A stretch of 64,000 nucleotides of DNA from Bacteroidetes bacterium HGW-Bacteroidetes-5 (GTDB taxonomy: Bacteria; Bacteroidota; Bacteroidia; Bacteroidales; UBA932). A program made the position numbers and the translations under genes. This document shows, piece by piece, positions 1-11,040 of this stretch. Position 1 is the first letter of the stretch; each line of letters starts with the position of its first letter. Location: assembly GCA_002842515.1 (NCBI GenBank), contig PHDC01000001.1, positions 620,001 through 684,000 on the forward strand. The letters are read 5' to 3'. The notes under the pieces are model-generated. The model was not told where the DNA came from. It worked only from the letters and a program-made list of their open reading frames with translations, and ran no database searches.

Positions 1-1671
1 TTCGGGCTTAACTGCTGCCGGAATGAATGGCTCTCGCTGCTCGGGAAGCCCCCCCTCTTTCTCCCTGGCCGTGAGAACTCCCTTAACCTGAGAGATATCT
101 ATCTCCTCTGTTGCCACTGCAACATAAAACTCCGCTGCAGTTTTGAATTTATAGTGTTTGAGAAGATATACAATAACCTCATCGTTGAACTCCAGTTTCC
201 AGTTATTAACTCTTCTCTCGAGTAACTCTTTCCCCTCTTGTGCCCTCTTTCCTGCCTCCTCTTTGATTTTCTGTTTGATCTTTGCTCTGGCTTTAGATGA
301 GACAACATAGTTGAGCCAGTCCAGAGATGGTTTCTGGTTTTTACTGCTGGTAATCTCCACCACATCTCCGGTTTTAAGCCGATCCCTTATTGAGGCAGGT
401 TTACCGTTCACTTTTGCTCCGGAACACTTGAGTCCTAAGTTAGAGTGAATATCAAATGCAAAATCCAGAACACACGATCCGGGAGAGAGTCGCCTGAGGT
501 CGCCGTCGGGGGTGAAGACAAATATTTCGTTGATTGCAGAATCAAGATTATTAATTGAACTGCTTATGTTTCCGCTCTCAAGGAGTCTCTTGACACTACC
601 CAGCCACGAAGATAACCCCTGCCCGCTCTTAACCCCTTTGTAGGACCAATGAGCTGCATACCCGCTCTCTGCAATCTCATCCATTCGTTTGGTTCGAATC
701 TGGATCTCAATTATGTGCTTATCTTTTGTGATAACTGTGGTATGAAGCGACTCGTAACCGTTCTCCTTGGGAACTGTTATCCAGTCTCTAAGTCGGTTTG
801 TATCCGGGCTATAGTTTTCTGTAACAATAGAGTAGACACTCCAACAGAGCTCCTTCTCCCGCTCCGGCGCAGAGTCAATAATAATCCTGATTGCAAAGAT
901 ATCTGCAATACTCTCAAAAGAGATCTGTTGGGTCTGCATCTTCTTATGAATCGAATAGGCTGTCTTGGTCCTGCTCTTTAATGTATATTTTATTCGCGCC
1001 CTCTTGAGCCCCGATTCAATAGGCTTAACAAAAAGATCGGTGAGCCTGCGCCGCTCCTGGTCAGATGCCTTGAGTTTATTGGTGATAAGTCTATAATTCT
1101 CAGGATCGGTATAGCGAAAAGAGAGATCCTCCATCTCGCTTTTAATGTTGTACAGACCAAGCTGATGAGCAAGGGGGGCGTAGAGCAGAAGTGTCTCGGT
1201 TGCCTTTTTGAGCTGCATAGATTTTGTGAACATCTCCAGGCTTCTCATAATCTCAAGCCTGTCTGCCAGCTTTATAAGGGTAACCCTTGGGTCTCTGGAG
1301 TAGCTCACAATAAGTTTCCTGTAGTTCTCTGCCTGCAGTCCGGTATCTTTGGGTTTAATCTGAGATATCCTGTTAAGGCTTTCTGCCATAGATATAATCT
1401 CATCTGTAAAGAGCCTCCTGTACTCCTCCAGAGTGTTAGAATTTCGTCTGGTGGCCTCGTGAAGATATACCGCTGCAACAGAATCCGGCATAAGCCTCAT
1501 CTCTGTAGCCACTATCTCCGAAACTGCAACCACGTGACTCATAAAGGGAGTACCGTCACCCCGTTTCTCCTCTGCTAAAGCTGTAGCGGCAATCTGATAC
1601 GACTCCTGCACCCACCTCTTTTCGTTTTCGGATGAAGATTGAAGAATCTTCTCCATTTTTTGTGAGAACAT
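1..1671 (-). CDS. relA: RelA/SpoT-family (p)ppGpp synthetase, C-terminus beyond left edge
   Basis: The reading frame is open from an ATG at 1671 to the window edge (557 codons of a family that is usually about 730). It makes the alarmone (p)ppGpp from GTP/GDP and ATP during stress. The N-terminal HD hydrolase domain (about 1-180) is degenerate: the expected His-Asp pair is His71-Glu72, the following Glu-Asp pair is Arg75-Arg76, and the His after Ala-Asp-Arg-Leu is Glu140. The synthetase domain (about 225-340) keeps its hallmarks: DIFAIRI near 257, VPKENGYESLHTTV at 300-313 and EIQIRT near 322. A TGS domain follows at about 385-445; any ACT domain lies outside the window. I infer a synthetase-only enzyme, with hydrolysis done by another RSH protein elsewhere. 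It starts 18 nt after uvrB and is probably cotranscribed with it. Confidence 0.93.
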   Translation of the reverse strand, partial: MFSQKMEKILQSSSENEKRWVQESYQIAATALAEEKRGDGTPFMSHVVAVSEIVATEMRLMPDSVAAVYLHEATRRNSNTLEEYRRLFTDEIISMAESLNRISQIKPKDTGLQAENYRKLIVSYSRDPRVTLIKLADRLEIMRSLEMFTKSMQLKKATETLLLYAPLAHQLGLYNIKSEMEDLSFRYTDPENYRLITNKLKASDQERRRLTDLFVKPIESGLKRARIKYTLKSRTKTAYSIHKKMQTQQISFESIADIFAIRIIIDSAPEREKELCWSVYSIVTENYSPDTNRLRDWITVPKENGYESLHTTVITKDKHIIEIQIRTKRMDEIAESGYAAHWSYKGVKSGQGLSSWLGSVKRLLESGNISSSINNLDSAINEIFVFTPDGDLRRLSPGSCVLDFAFDIHSNLGLKCSGAKVNGKPASIRDRLKTGDVVEITSSKNQKPSLDWLNYVVSSKARAKIKQKIKEEAGKRAQEGKELLERRVNNWKLEFNDEVIVYLLKHYKFKTAAEFYVAVATEEIDISQVKGVLTAREKEGGLPEQREPFIPAAVKPE

Positions 1672-1689
1672 CTTTCTGTTTTTTGAACT

Positions 1690-3687
1690 CTATTTTTTCT
1701 CCAGTAAATTTTTAAGAGCATTCATCTCGTCCCGGAACTTTGCAGCTCTTAAAAAGTCCAGCTCCTTTGCAGCACTCTCCATCTGCAGTTTTGCCGCCGT
1801 TATGGCCTCTTTGATCTGATCAGGATTGAATTTTGCCATAACCGGGTCTAAAAGCAACGGGTTCGGTACCTCCTCTTCAATACTATAATCCCTCACTCTG
1901 CCCATCGCATTTCTAACCTGTTTAACAATCTGTCTGGGTAATATGTTGTGCTCTCTGTTATAATCTTCCTGTTTTTTTCTTCTTCTGTTTGTCTCCTCAA
2001 TAGTTATCCTCATAGATTTGGTTATTGTGTCTGCATACATAATAACTCTTCCGTCTATATTTCTGGCAGCTCTTCCGGCTGTTTGAGTAAGTGCTCTTGC
2101 AGATCTTAAAAAGCCCTCCTTATCTGCATCCAGAATAGCTACAAGCGATACCTGAGGAAGATCCAGCCCCTCCCTGAGCAGATTTACTCCAATGAGTACA
2201 TCAAACCTTCCGGCCTGAAAATCTTCAAGAATCTCTACCCTCTCCAGAGTATCCACATCTGAGTGGATATAGCGGCATCTGATCTCAATTTTTGAGAGAT
2301 ACTTATCCAACTCCTCCGCCATTCTCTTGGTAAGGGTGGTAACCAGAACCCTCTCATCCTTATCTGCCCGGATCCTTATCTCCTCAAGCAGATCGTCTAT
2401 CTGATTCTTTGTCGGCCTAACCTCAATGGGAGGGTCAAGCAGGCCTGTAGGCCTTACCACCTGCTCCACAATGAGCCCTTCGCATATATTTAGTTCGTAA
2501 TCTGCAGGGGTTGCGCTCACAAATACCCTCTGCCCGATAATGTTCTCAAACTCCTCAAATTTGAGAGGACGGTTATCTGCCGCGCTTGGAAGGCGAAACC
2601 CGTAGTCTATGAGAGTCTCTTTCCTGGAACGGTCTCCGCCGTACATTGCTCTCACCTGAGAGATTGTAACGTGGCTTTCGTCTATGAAGGTGATAAAGTC
2701 ATCAGGGAAGTAATCTATCAGACAAAACGGCCTCATTCCGGGCTTTCTGCCGTCAAAATAGCGTGAATAGTTCTCTATCCCGGAACAGTATCCGATCTCT
2801 TTAATCATCTCCAGATCGAACTCCACCTTCTGTTTAAGGCGTTTTGCCTCAAGATGTTTACCTATCTCTACAAAGTAATCGTGCTGACGGAGCATATCGT
2901 CCTGAATCTGGACAATGGCATTTTTCATCCGCTCTTTTGTGGTAACGAAGATATTGGCAGGGTATACAAAGATCTCTTTAAGCTCCTCAATGTGAGCTCC
3001 CGAGATTGGGTCAAAGAGCTCGATGCTCTCTACCTTATCTCCAAAGAAGATAACTCTCACAGCTGTATCTGAGTATGCAGGATAGATATCCACGGTATCT
3101 CCCTTAACCCGGAAGACCCCCCTTTTAAACTCGTTCTCATTTCTGGAGTAGAGACTATCCACCAGAGAGTAGAGCAGTTTACTCCTCGAGACAGTCTCTC
3201 CGGCACATATCTTTATTGTATTTGCGTGAAAATCTTCCGGATTCCCGATACCGTAGAGACACGATACACTTGAGATAACAATTACATCCCTTCTTCCGGA
3301 GAGCAGAGCACTCGAGGCAGATAACCTCAGCTTCTCAATTTCATCATTAATGCTAAGATCCTTTTCTATGTATGTGTCCGTAACCGGCAGATATGCCTCC
3401 GGCTGGTAGTAGTCGTAATATGAGACAAAGTACTCCACGGCATTGTCGGGGAAAAAGGCTTTGAACTCACCATACAACTGAGCAGCAAGTGTCTTGTTAT
3501 GACTGAGAATAAGAGCAGGCCTCTGTATCTTCTCAATCACATTTGCCATTGTAAATGTCTTGCCGGAACCTGTTACACCAAGAAGCGTAACAGCATTTAC
3601 CCCCTCATTTATATGTGCGGTAAGCTGCTCGATTGCCTCAGGCTGATCTCCTGTGGGCTTAAAATCTGAAGATAGTTTAAATCCCAT
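1690..3687 (-). CDS. uvrB: Excinuclease ABC subunit UvrB
   Basis: UvrB is the damage-verifying helicase-like subunit of nucleotide excision repair; it receives DNA from UvrA2 and recruits UvrC. The 665-residue length is standard. The Walker A motif GVTGSGKT lies at 37-44, the Tyr-rich beta-hairpin that inserts between DNA strands (YYDYYQPEAY) near 90, DESHV is the Walker B box, and a UVR domain for UvrC contact lies in the last 40 residues. It is preceded by the amidase gene (24 nt gap) and followed by the relA-type gene, all on the minus strand. Confidence 0.98.
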   Translation of the reverse strand: MGFKLSSDFKPTGDQPEAIEQLTAHINEGVNAVTLLGVTGSGKTFTMANVIEKIQRPALILSHNKTLAAQLYGEFKAFFPDNAVEYFVSYYDYYQPEAYLPVTDTYIEKDLSINDEIEKLRLSASSALLSGRRDVIVISSVSCLYGIGNPEDFHANTIKICAGETVSRSKLLYSLVDSLYSRNENEFKRGVFRVKGDTVDIYPAYSDTAVRVIFFGDKVESIELFDPISGAHIEELKEIFVYPANIFVTTKERMKNAIVQIQDDMLRQHDYFVEIGKHLEAKRLKQKVEFDLEMIKEIGYCSGIENYSRYFDGRKPGMRPFCLIDYFPDDFITFIDESHVTISQVRAMYGGDRSRKETLIDYGFRLPSAADNRPLKFEEFENIIGQRVFVSATPADYELNICEGLIVEQVVRPTGLLDPPIEVRPTKNQIDDLLEEIRIRADKDERVLVTTLTKRMAEELDKYLSKIEIRCRYIHSDVDTLERVEILEDFQAGRFDVLIGVNLLREGLDLPQVSLVAILDADKEGFLRSARALTQTAGRAARNIDGRVIMYADTITKSMRITIEETNRRRKKQEDYNREHNILPRQIVKQVRNAMGRVRDYSIEEEVPNPLLLDPVMAKFNPDQIKEAITAAKLQMESAAKELDFLRAAKFRDEMNALKNLLEKK

Positions 3688-3710
3688 TTAAGCTCTGCTC
3701 TCTAATTTAT

Positions 3711-5186
3711 CTATTTCTCTTTTTTAACCAATTTTATGTAATCTTCTAAACCTTTGGCAACCCGAACCATCATCTCCCTACGGAAAGCAGGATCTGCAAT
3801 CTTCTCCTCATCCGGAAGGGAGCTCATAAAGAGAGTCTCTACCAGTACAGTAGGAAATTCAATAGGAGAGTTGAGAGAGAAGTTGAAGTTTCCAACAAGT
3901 CCAAAATTAATAACATCCAGCTCCAGCAACCTTCTAAGAATCACCTCCGCCAAAGTTCTGTACTCGATATGTCTGTAATATGTGCTGGTACCCATAGGTT
4001 TAAGCGGGTTACCCCCTGCATTGCAGTGAATTGAGATCATCATATCTATGTTCTCTCTTTTGAAAATATCCAGTCTCTCCTGCATTGCCACATCAATATC
4101 TTCGCTCCTGCTTAGTACAACCCTCGCCCCCCTCTTCTCAAGCTCCTCTTTTAGCATAAATACCATATCCAGATTCAGATCCTTCTCTTTAATCCCGGAT
4201 GGGCTCACAGCACCCGAAGCAGATCCGCCGTGACCTGCATCAACCCCAAAGACCAAACCTTTGAGAGATGGTTTTGAAGAGTTTGCAATAGCTTCCGGGG
4301 TATGCTTGATTGTTATGTCAAGTGAGTTTCCAACATAGTCAACGGTGTAACCCCAGCTGAACTTTTCTTTAAGTTTAATTATTACAGAGAATACATCGGA
4401 GGCTTTCTGCTGCAGATGAACATATTCAATTGCTTTAAGATCCAGATACTGTGTTATCCAGTTTGAGTTACAAGCCGCTCCGTGAATATCTATTATCAAT
4501 TTGTTAGGATCCAGCTCTCTGTGAATTGTGTATGGTTGCCTGTTTTCCAGAGAGACTCTCACTCTGTCTGCCTTTCCTGCATTAGAGACACTCCACGAAC
4601 TTGTCAGTGAGTAGGGTGGCGCAACTCCAAAGGCAACTTTTTCTGTGAATTGCTTGGGTATGAATGCATAACTGTTTTCCGACAACTTTACCTTATAAAG
4701 ATTTTTAGTAGAATCTATGAGCTCCATCTTGATTCCCTCAGCTAAAAAATTTATCTTTGCACCGCCAAGACGATCTTCTCCCGCTCCATAATTGAGGTAG
4801 GCACCTTTTTTGGTTTTTACCACAAGTTTTGGGAAAAAAGTGATAGGATCTTCACGTGGCAAAAGAGGAACTTTTTTAAAGAAGACGGTAAAACTCTCCG
4901 ATACATCTGTTGCACCAAGAGTGGCCCTGACTGTAATGGGATTATCTCCCTCCCTGAGGATCAACTCTGTACCAAACGAGCCGGTAGAGTACTGTTTTAC
5001 AGGCTGGTCATTGATATATATGTTTGAACCGGGTGTCGCTACTCCAACCACAAAGTGGTTAGATGTTGTAACTGTATCTGTCTTACCCCTTACAACTCTA
5101 AGGTTATTGTTGCTCTGGGAGTATGCAAAAGGCAGTAGAACAAGGGTTAACAAGATTGTTAACAGTAATTTCAGGTTAGTTTTCAT
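3711..5186 (-). CDS. N-acetylmuramoyl-L-alanine amidase (Amidase_3), exported
   Basis: This 491-residue protein starts with a signal peptide (residues 1-24, ending AYSQ). The C-terminal third is a zinc amidase that cleaves the N-acetylmuramoyl-L-alanine bond of peptidoglycan, as in cell separation. The metal ligands are visible in order: DAGHGG, the Glu of GIKEKDLNL, SIHCNA, and the catalytic Glu in VLVETLF. An SH3-like segment (about 125-185) and an AMIN-like region (about 190-290) precede the catalytic domain and probably bind the wall. It is the first gene of a run with uvrB and relA; a TAnnTTTG box lies 37 nt upstream. Periplasmic location is inferred from the signal peptide. Confidence 0.93.
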   Translation of the reverse strand: MKTNLKLLLTILLTLVLLPFAYSQSNNNLRVVRGKTDTVTTSNHFVVGVATPGSNIYINDQPVKQYSTGSFGTELILREGDNPITVRATLGATDVSESFTVFFKKVPLLPREDPITFFPKLVVKTKKGAYLNYGAGEDRLGGAKINFLAEGIKMELIDSTKNLYKVKLSENSYAFIPKQFTEKVAFGVAPPYSLTSSWSVSNAGKADRVRVSLENRQPYTIHRELDPNKLIIDIHGAACNSNWITQYLDLKAIEYVHLQQKASDVFSVIIKLKEKFSWGYTVDYVGNSLDITIKHTPEAIANSSKPSLKGLVFGVDAGHGGSASGAVSPSGIKEKDLNLDMVFMLKEELEKRGARVVLSRSEDIDVAMQERLDIFKRENIDMMISIHCNAGGNPLKPMGTSTYYRHIEYRTLAEVILRRLLELDVINFGLVGNFNFSLNSPIEFPTVLVETLFMSSLPDEEKIADPAFRREMMVRVAKGLEDYIKLVKKEK

Positions 5187-5223
5187 GGCTTGATATTTGC
5201 TATTATTGGGTTGCTAATTTTCA

Positions 5224-5231
5224 CAAATTTA
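5224..5231 (-). promoter_or_regulatory. Candidate -7 box for the amidase-uvrB-relA run
   Basis: The minus strand reads TAAATTTG, an exact TAnnTTTG match, about 37 nt upstream of the amidase ATG. No clear TTTG is seen in the -33 position, so only the -7 half is supported. Confidence 0.45.
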
Positions 5232-5241
5232 GTTAAAAATT

Positions 5242-5958
5242 ATGGGAAGTAATATTTACGAAAAATCGCTGTTTCCGGGTCTTTTCATAATGATCGGGCT
5301 CATCGCACTTGGTATTTTTATGAAGAGTGCAGTTACCTCTTTAAAGTCTTACGATAGGGTTGTGAGCGTAAAAGGTCTGGCAGAGGTTGAGGTCCCTGCC
5401 AACAGAGTAATCTGGCCGGTTGTATATAAGGAGATTGGAAACGATCTTCCGGCCCTCTACAAAGCCATCAGTGAGAAGAATAAAATCATTACTGAGTACT
5501 TGATTGGTAAAGGTCTCCTGGAGAGTGAAATAACCGTATCTGCTCCCTCAATTATTGATATGAGTGCAGAGAGGTACCAGAGCCAGCCATCTTCATACAG
5601 ATACAATATAACAAGCATTCTAACAGTCACTTCAGATAAGGTAGATCTTGTTATGAAGATCATCTCAAGCCAGTCGGAGCTGCTTCAAAAGGGAATTGCT
5701 CTTTTGGCCGGAGATTATCAATATCAGACACAATATATGTATACTCTCCTCAATGATATAAAACCATCAATGATTGAGGAGGCAACAAAGAGTGCCAGAG
5801 CATCTGCAGAGAAGTTTGCCACAGACTCAAACAGTAAACTTGGTAAAATAAAGAGGGCAAATCAGGGGCAGTTCACAATTACCGATAGAGATGCCAACAC
5901 ACCTCAGATTAAGGTTGTAAGGGTTGTAAGCACGGTAGACTATATGCTTCGTGACTAA
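5242..5958 (+). CDS. SIMPL domain (DUF541) protein, membrane anchored
   Basis: The protein has 238 residues with an N-terminal hydrophobic segment (about 12-30) that should act as a membrane anchor. The rest matches the SIMPL/YggE (DUF541) pattern: an early VSVKGLAEVEVPANR strand followed by a repeat-rich mixed alpha/beta domain and a late VVRVVSTVDY segment. Family members are periplasmic and have been linked to oxidative stress and signalling, but the molecular role is not settled. It is divergent from the amidase gene (55 nt between starts) and lies 41 nt upstream of enolase on the same strand. Confidence 0.85.
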   Translation: MGSNIYEKSLFPGLFIMIGLIALGIFMKSAVTSLKSYDRVVSVKGLAEVEVPANRVIWPVVYKEIGNDLPALYKAISEKNKIITEYLIGKGLLESEITVSAPSIIDMSAERYQSQPSSYRYNITSILTVTSDKVDLVMKIISSQSELLQKGIALLAGDYQYQTQYMYTLLNDIKPSMIEEATKSARASAEKFATDSNSKLGKIKRANQGQFTITDRDANTPQIKVVRVVSTVDYMLRD

Positions 5959-5972
5959 ATAGATAAAATTAA

Positions 5973-7271
<1,299 letters not shown>

Positions 7272-7301
7272 TTTTCGCCTCTTTTTGTAAATATTAGCAG
7301 T

Positions 7302-7340
7302 AATCTGTGTCAGCAAAGGAGATCTTAGCTGACACAGATT
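7302..7340. terminator. Strong hairpin between convergent eno and barrel gene
   Basis: The arms AATCTGTGTCAGC (7302-7314) and GCTGACACAGATT (7328-7340) are perfectly complementary over 13 bp around a 13-nt loop. It sits between two convergent genes with no long U-tract on either side, so I read it as a bidirectional terminator or 3' end stabiliser. Confidence 0.75.
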
Positions 7341-7374
7341 TCTGTAAATAATAAGTCTGAGGCACTGTTTCTTA

Positions 7375-9807
7375 TTAATTATCTGATTTATTACGATCAC
7401 TATTCCTTACAGCTCTTCTAGCTGCTTTTACTGATTCTTTGAATTGTCCAAAATTATAGGTGAGTTGAATCCCAATTGACCTTCCCAAAATTCTATTTTC
7501 ACTTTTTTGGTAAAAATCAGAAGCAGTTTGCTCAACAATTTGATTTTGATATGTTTGCCAAGGATTCTGTGTAAAAATTCCCAATTTTAGTCTCCTACCA
7601 AAGTTTTGAGAAAAATCAAACATCCCATCAACTCTCATATGCTGTTTGCTGGATTGTACATTAGGGTTAGAACCCCAATTTTGGGTTACATAAAGAAGCT
7701 GAGCCCTGAAATTTGCTCCACGCCATAATTCACTGGTGAAACTTAACATATACATAGGATCCCAATAAGCGTTTTTGTTCCCGGGGTATTCGAAAGATCT
7801 GCGTGCTATACGGCCACTGAGATTTATATCGAGCCAGGATGTAGGATTATAATTTATTCCAATGGAAAAATTAATCATACTCTCTTTGCTTATATTCCCA
7901 TAAGTAGTTACAAGTACACCGTTGCTATTAACAAAACTATACTGTTGAACAGCATTATTTGAATATCTAAAAGAGGCGAGTGTTCTAACATTAAGACTTT
8001 TGCGTAAGAAGTAACGGAACATCAACATAGTGAAATATGATTTCTGATTATCCAGCTCAGGATTTCCTTTAAATATCTGCCCGGCTATTGATTTGTCTTC
8101 ATACGGATTTAAATATGTTATGTCAGGACGGAAATATTCTCTACTTAGTGTTAAAACAAACATGCTTCTATTTGTAGGTTGATAGTTGAAACGAAGATTT
8201 GCAAGCAAAGCATCATCCCTTTTTTTAAGCCCGGAATTGCTGATCCCGAAATTAATGTCGTTGTCAGTATGTTCAAAGGCAATTTGACCGGTTGCCATTA
8301 TCTTATTGGCCTTTATTGAATAGCTACAGAGTAACGACCCCACTTGCTGAATATATTCCAGTGCATCTGTCTGTGTTGTTTGCACCGGAGTATTGTTCAT
8401 ATTTGACAACCAAATATCACTCGTATATCTCCTGTTGACATATTTTGCAGTTATGTAATAAGTTTGATTCTTATCTATAGTATTATATAAGTCAACGGCT
8501 GCCGTCTGCTCGAAATTATTCAGATTATTAAGAGTTTGATCCCGGCTATCGGTATATCCGGTTATAGATTCCGTTATCCTATCATATTTCATCTCATTTT
8601 TGCGATTATCTAAACTGTAAGTAGCAGTAAGCTGTTTATTGGGTTTGTTTTTAAATGACCGCTGGTAATCAACACTTCCTACATACAGAGCTGTATAAAT
8701 TTCATTGCTGCTATTGATGTTAAACTCTCTTGTTATTACATTGTTGGAATTCTGATATTTACTGAAGGAGGTAATATTGCTTTTACCATCATCAAATGTA
8801 GTTTTGAAATTTACAGCCACCAAATCCCGGTCACTTAAATCATAACTGGCACTTATCTCTGCATTATGGTTATTTGATAATCCTGGAGAGTTTCTCATAT
8901 AGCTTTCCGAGAATCTGAACTCATCATTCCTGTAATCTACAGTGTTAGACTTGATTGTCGAACCATAAAGATTAGAGTATACATAGTTATAATTGGCATT
9001 ATAGATAAAGTTTCCTATTTTAGAGGTAAGTCGAAAACCAGAACTCATACTTACAAGATTACTACCATAGATTGATATTTCGCCAACTAGTCCATCGGGT
9101 AATGAAGACTTTGTAATTATATTTATTACAGCCGTCTGATGGGAGTACTTTCCATCCGGACTTGTTATAAGTTCAACCTGTTTCAATTGACCGGCTTGTA
9201 GCATTTTAGCTACATATTGATTAGTTTCCGATAACAAAAGACTTTTTTTTCCGTTAACTATTATTGAAAAACCGCTCTCCTGCCCCATCACCTTAATCTT
9301 GTTGCTCAACTTATCTACCTGAATAAAAGGAATTTTATTAAGTATTGCCAATGTATTTGATTTTGCAGCATCTGGGTCGTTTTCCACATCATAAATAAGC
9401 TTATTTATCTCCACTTTAACCAATGGTTTGGCTGCGGTAACATTCACCGCATTCAATTCGATCCCTTCCAAAATTGTAAATGTGCCTAAATTTGCGCTAT
9501 TAGAGTCGATTTCAAGCAGAAATTTACCGGGAGTAAATCCTAGGCTTGATACTTCAAGCGTATATTTACCAATAGGGGTGTCCCGGAATATAAAACTTCC
9601 ATCTTCTTTACTGGATGTAAAAGATACAATTTTTCTATGGGTATTTATCTCAACTGTGAGAGCAACAGTGGCGAAGGGTACGCCCTGCCCTTTGCTGTCA
9701 ACTATTTTTCCGTTGAGTGTTTCAATATTCTGTATGTCGAAAGAAGTAGCCGACACACGTGTGAGTAATAATATGAATACTAATAAGATAAACAAATATT
9801 TTTTCAT
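7375..9807 (-). CDS. Outer-membrane beta-barrel protein, TonB-receptor-like
   Basis: This 810-residue protein has a signal peptide (1-20), then a carboxypeptidase-regulatory-like beta-sandwich (about 28-110: GKIVDSKGQGVPFATVAL, DGSFIFRDTPIGKYTLEV), a short plug-like region (about 120-225), and a long Tyr/Asn-rich C-terminal barrel of alternating strands. This layout matches the Bacteroidota outer membrane beta-barrel family related to TonB-dependent receptors. No TonB box or partner SusD gene is seen. It lies 22 nt after the exported unknown at 9830-10876, so the two are likely coexpressed. The substrate is unknown. Confidence 0.85.
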   Translation of the reverse strand: MKKYLFILLVFILLLTRVSATSFDIQNIETLNGKIVDSKGQGVPFATVALTVEINTHRKIVSFTSSKEDGSFIFRDTPIGKYTLEVSSLGFTPGKFLLEIDSNSANLGTFTILEGIELNAVNVTAAKPLVKVEINKLIYDVENDPDAAKSNTLAILNKIPFIQVDKLSNKIKVMGQESGFSIIVNGKKSLLLSETNQYVAKMLQAGQLKQVELITSPDGKYSHQTAVINIITKSSLPDGLVGEISIYGSNLVSMSSGFRLTSKIGNFIYNANYNYVYSNLYGSTIKSNTVDYRNDEFRFSESYMRNSPGLSNNHNAEISASYDLSDRDLVAVNFKTTFDDGKSNITSFSKYQNSNNVITREFNINSSNEIYTALYVGSVDYQRSFKNKPNKQLTATYSLDNRKNEMKYDRITESITGYTDSRDQTLNNLNNFEQTAAVDLYNTIDKNQTYYITAKYVNRRYTSDIWLSNMNNTPVQTTQTDALEYIQQVGSLLCSYSIKANKIMATGQIAFEHTDNDINFGISNSGLKKRDDALLANLRFNYQPTNRSMFVLTLSREYFRPDITYLNPYEDKSIAGQIFKGNPELDNQKSYFTMLMFRYFLRKSLNVRTLASFRYSNNAVQQYSFVNSNGVLVTTYGNISKESMINFSIGINYNPTSWLDINLSGRIARRSFEYPGNKNAYWDPMYMLSFTSELWRGANFRAQLLYVTQNWGSNPNVQSSKQHMRVDGMFDFSQNFGRRLKLGIFTQNPWQTYQNQIVEQTASDFYQKSENRILGRSIGIQLTYNFGQFKESVKAARRAVRNSDRNKSDN

Positions 9808-9829
9808 CCCTTTATTGATTAATATTATT

Positions 9830-10876
9830 TTAAAGTACAGAGATTATGTAGTCGGCAAAATGAACAACTCTCTTGAATGTTCCATCGTTGTACTTTATCG
9901 TCAACTCATTTACAAAGTATTCAAATTCTATTAGCAGGTAAAGTTCATTTGGAGTACGTGCATCATCGAAATTTGGGTTTAGACGTTTTTCGAGAGATTC
10001 ATATACAGATTTCATGCTATTCACAGCACCCTCTCCATGAGTACGATAAGAGGCAATAACAGAGTCTCTCTTTTCAATTAAAAAGTACTTTTGAACTCCA
10101 ACTGCCTTCTCTTTAATTTTGTGGAAAGTATCCTTGCTTATTGTAACATCTTTAAATACAGGCAGCTTATATGTCATACTATCTATAAAACAGTTATTCC
10201 ACGGAGTCTCTAGATAATATAGATCCTCAAGCCAAGCCTCTCTCTCGTTATTATAAAAAATCTGGTTAATACTAAAAACACCTCGACTTCTTCCTGTTAC
10301 ACTCTTAATCTCTTTGCCAGAAAACCTGAAACTGTTTCCCTCCGGAGTAGTCCCTCCACAAGGATCGGAATTATTATAAGTATATATAGTGTCGTTAATC
10401 AGATAAACATGAACTTCGGTGCCCTCATACTCATTTGTTTTACTCTTTCTGTTGAACTTATTGTGCCAGTTAACAATAAAATCGGTTTTTGAATCGAGTT
10501 TTAAATTTGCAGTGTTGTAGAATATAAAATTATTTTTTTTTGAGTGATCGCCACTATCATAAAGATTAAAAGATATATCCACTCCGCCTGTTTCATTTAT
10601 CTTATCAATGAACTCTCTTTCATACCAGATTTCAGAAAATGAATAATTTAATGTGTCCTTTAAATCCGGCATGACAGCTTTGTACATACTCTCTTTGTAT
10701 GTAATTGAATTTGGAGTTTTGCCAAAAAAATCTCTGTCAAACACTTTTTTGTATTGCTTAGAATTTTCAAGTATTGTAAGTTTAACTCTTTTACTTTCTG
10801 TCGTTTGCGCAAAAACAGTTGTCGTATTCTTACATAAGAAGAGAGAAAGAAGTATAGCAGAAATTTTAATTTTCAT
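9830..10876 (-). CDS. Exported protein of unknown function
   Basis: I do not recognise this 348-residue protein. It has a clear signal peptide (1-23, ending VFAQ) and a mature part rich in Lys, Asn, Tyr and Phe, with predicted alternating strands in the centre and a helical stretch around 255-300. A pair of Cys residues (Cys172 region and Cys near 225) could form a disulfide. The C-terminus (ELTIKYNDGTFKRVVHFADY) looks like beta-hairpins. Its only context is the downstream barrel gene 22 nt away, so a role at the cell surface together with that barrel is an inference. The coding sequence is noticeably AT-rich compared with the core genes. Confidence 0.75.
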   Translation of the reverse strand: MKIKISAILLSLFLCKNTTTVFAQTTESKRVKLTILENSKQYKKVFDRDFFGKTPNSITYKESMYKAVMPDLKDTLNYSFSEIWYEREFIDKINETGGVDISFNLYDSGDHSKKNNFIFYNTANLKLDSKTDFIVNWHNKFNRKSKTNEYEGTEVHVYLINDTIYTYNNSDPCGGTTPEGNSFRFSGKEIKSVTGRSRGVFSINQIFYNNEREAWLEDLYYLETPWNNCFIDSMTYKLPVFKDVTISKDTFHKIKEKAVGVQKYFLIEKRDSVIASYRTHGEGAVNSMKSVYESLEKRLNPNFDDARTPNELYLLIEFEYFVNELTIKYNDGTFKRVVHFADYIISVL

Positions 10877-10980
10877 ATCTTATAGTCTAATATTTAAGCA
10901 TTTAAATATTTATATACTCACCCAATAAAGTTCAATAAAGATATGATTAATATTTTAATATACAAGGCATTATGAATCAT

Positions 10981-11023
10981 ATCAAATGATATTTTGCACA
11001 AAATCTTCGAAAAATCATTTGAT
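10981..11023. repeat. 10-bp inverted repeat
   Basis: ATCAAATGAT (10981-10990) and ATCATTTGAT (11014-11023) are perfect inverted copies 23 nt apart, each nearly palindromic itself. The pair lies between the 3' end of the decayed ATPase and the promoter region of the 10876 gene. It may be a hairpin or an operator; there is no U-tract. Confidence 0.4.
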
Positions 11024-11040
11024 TATTATTAGTATTACTA

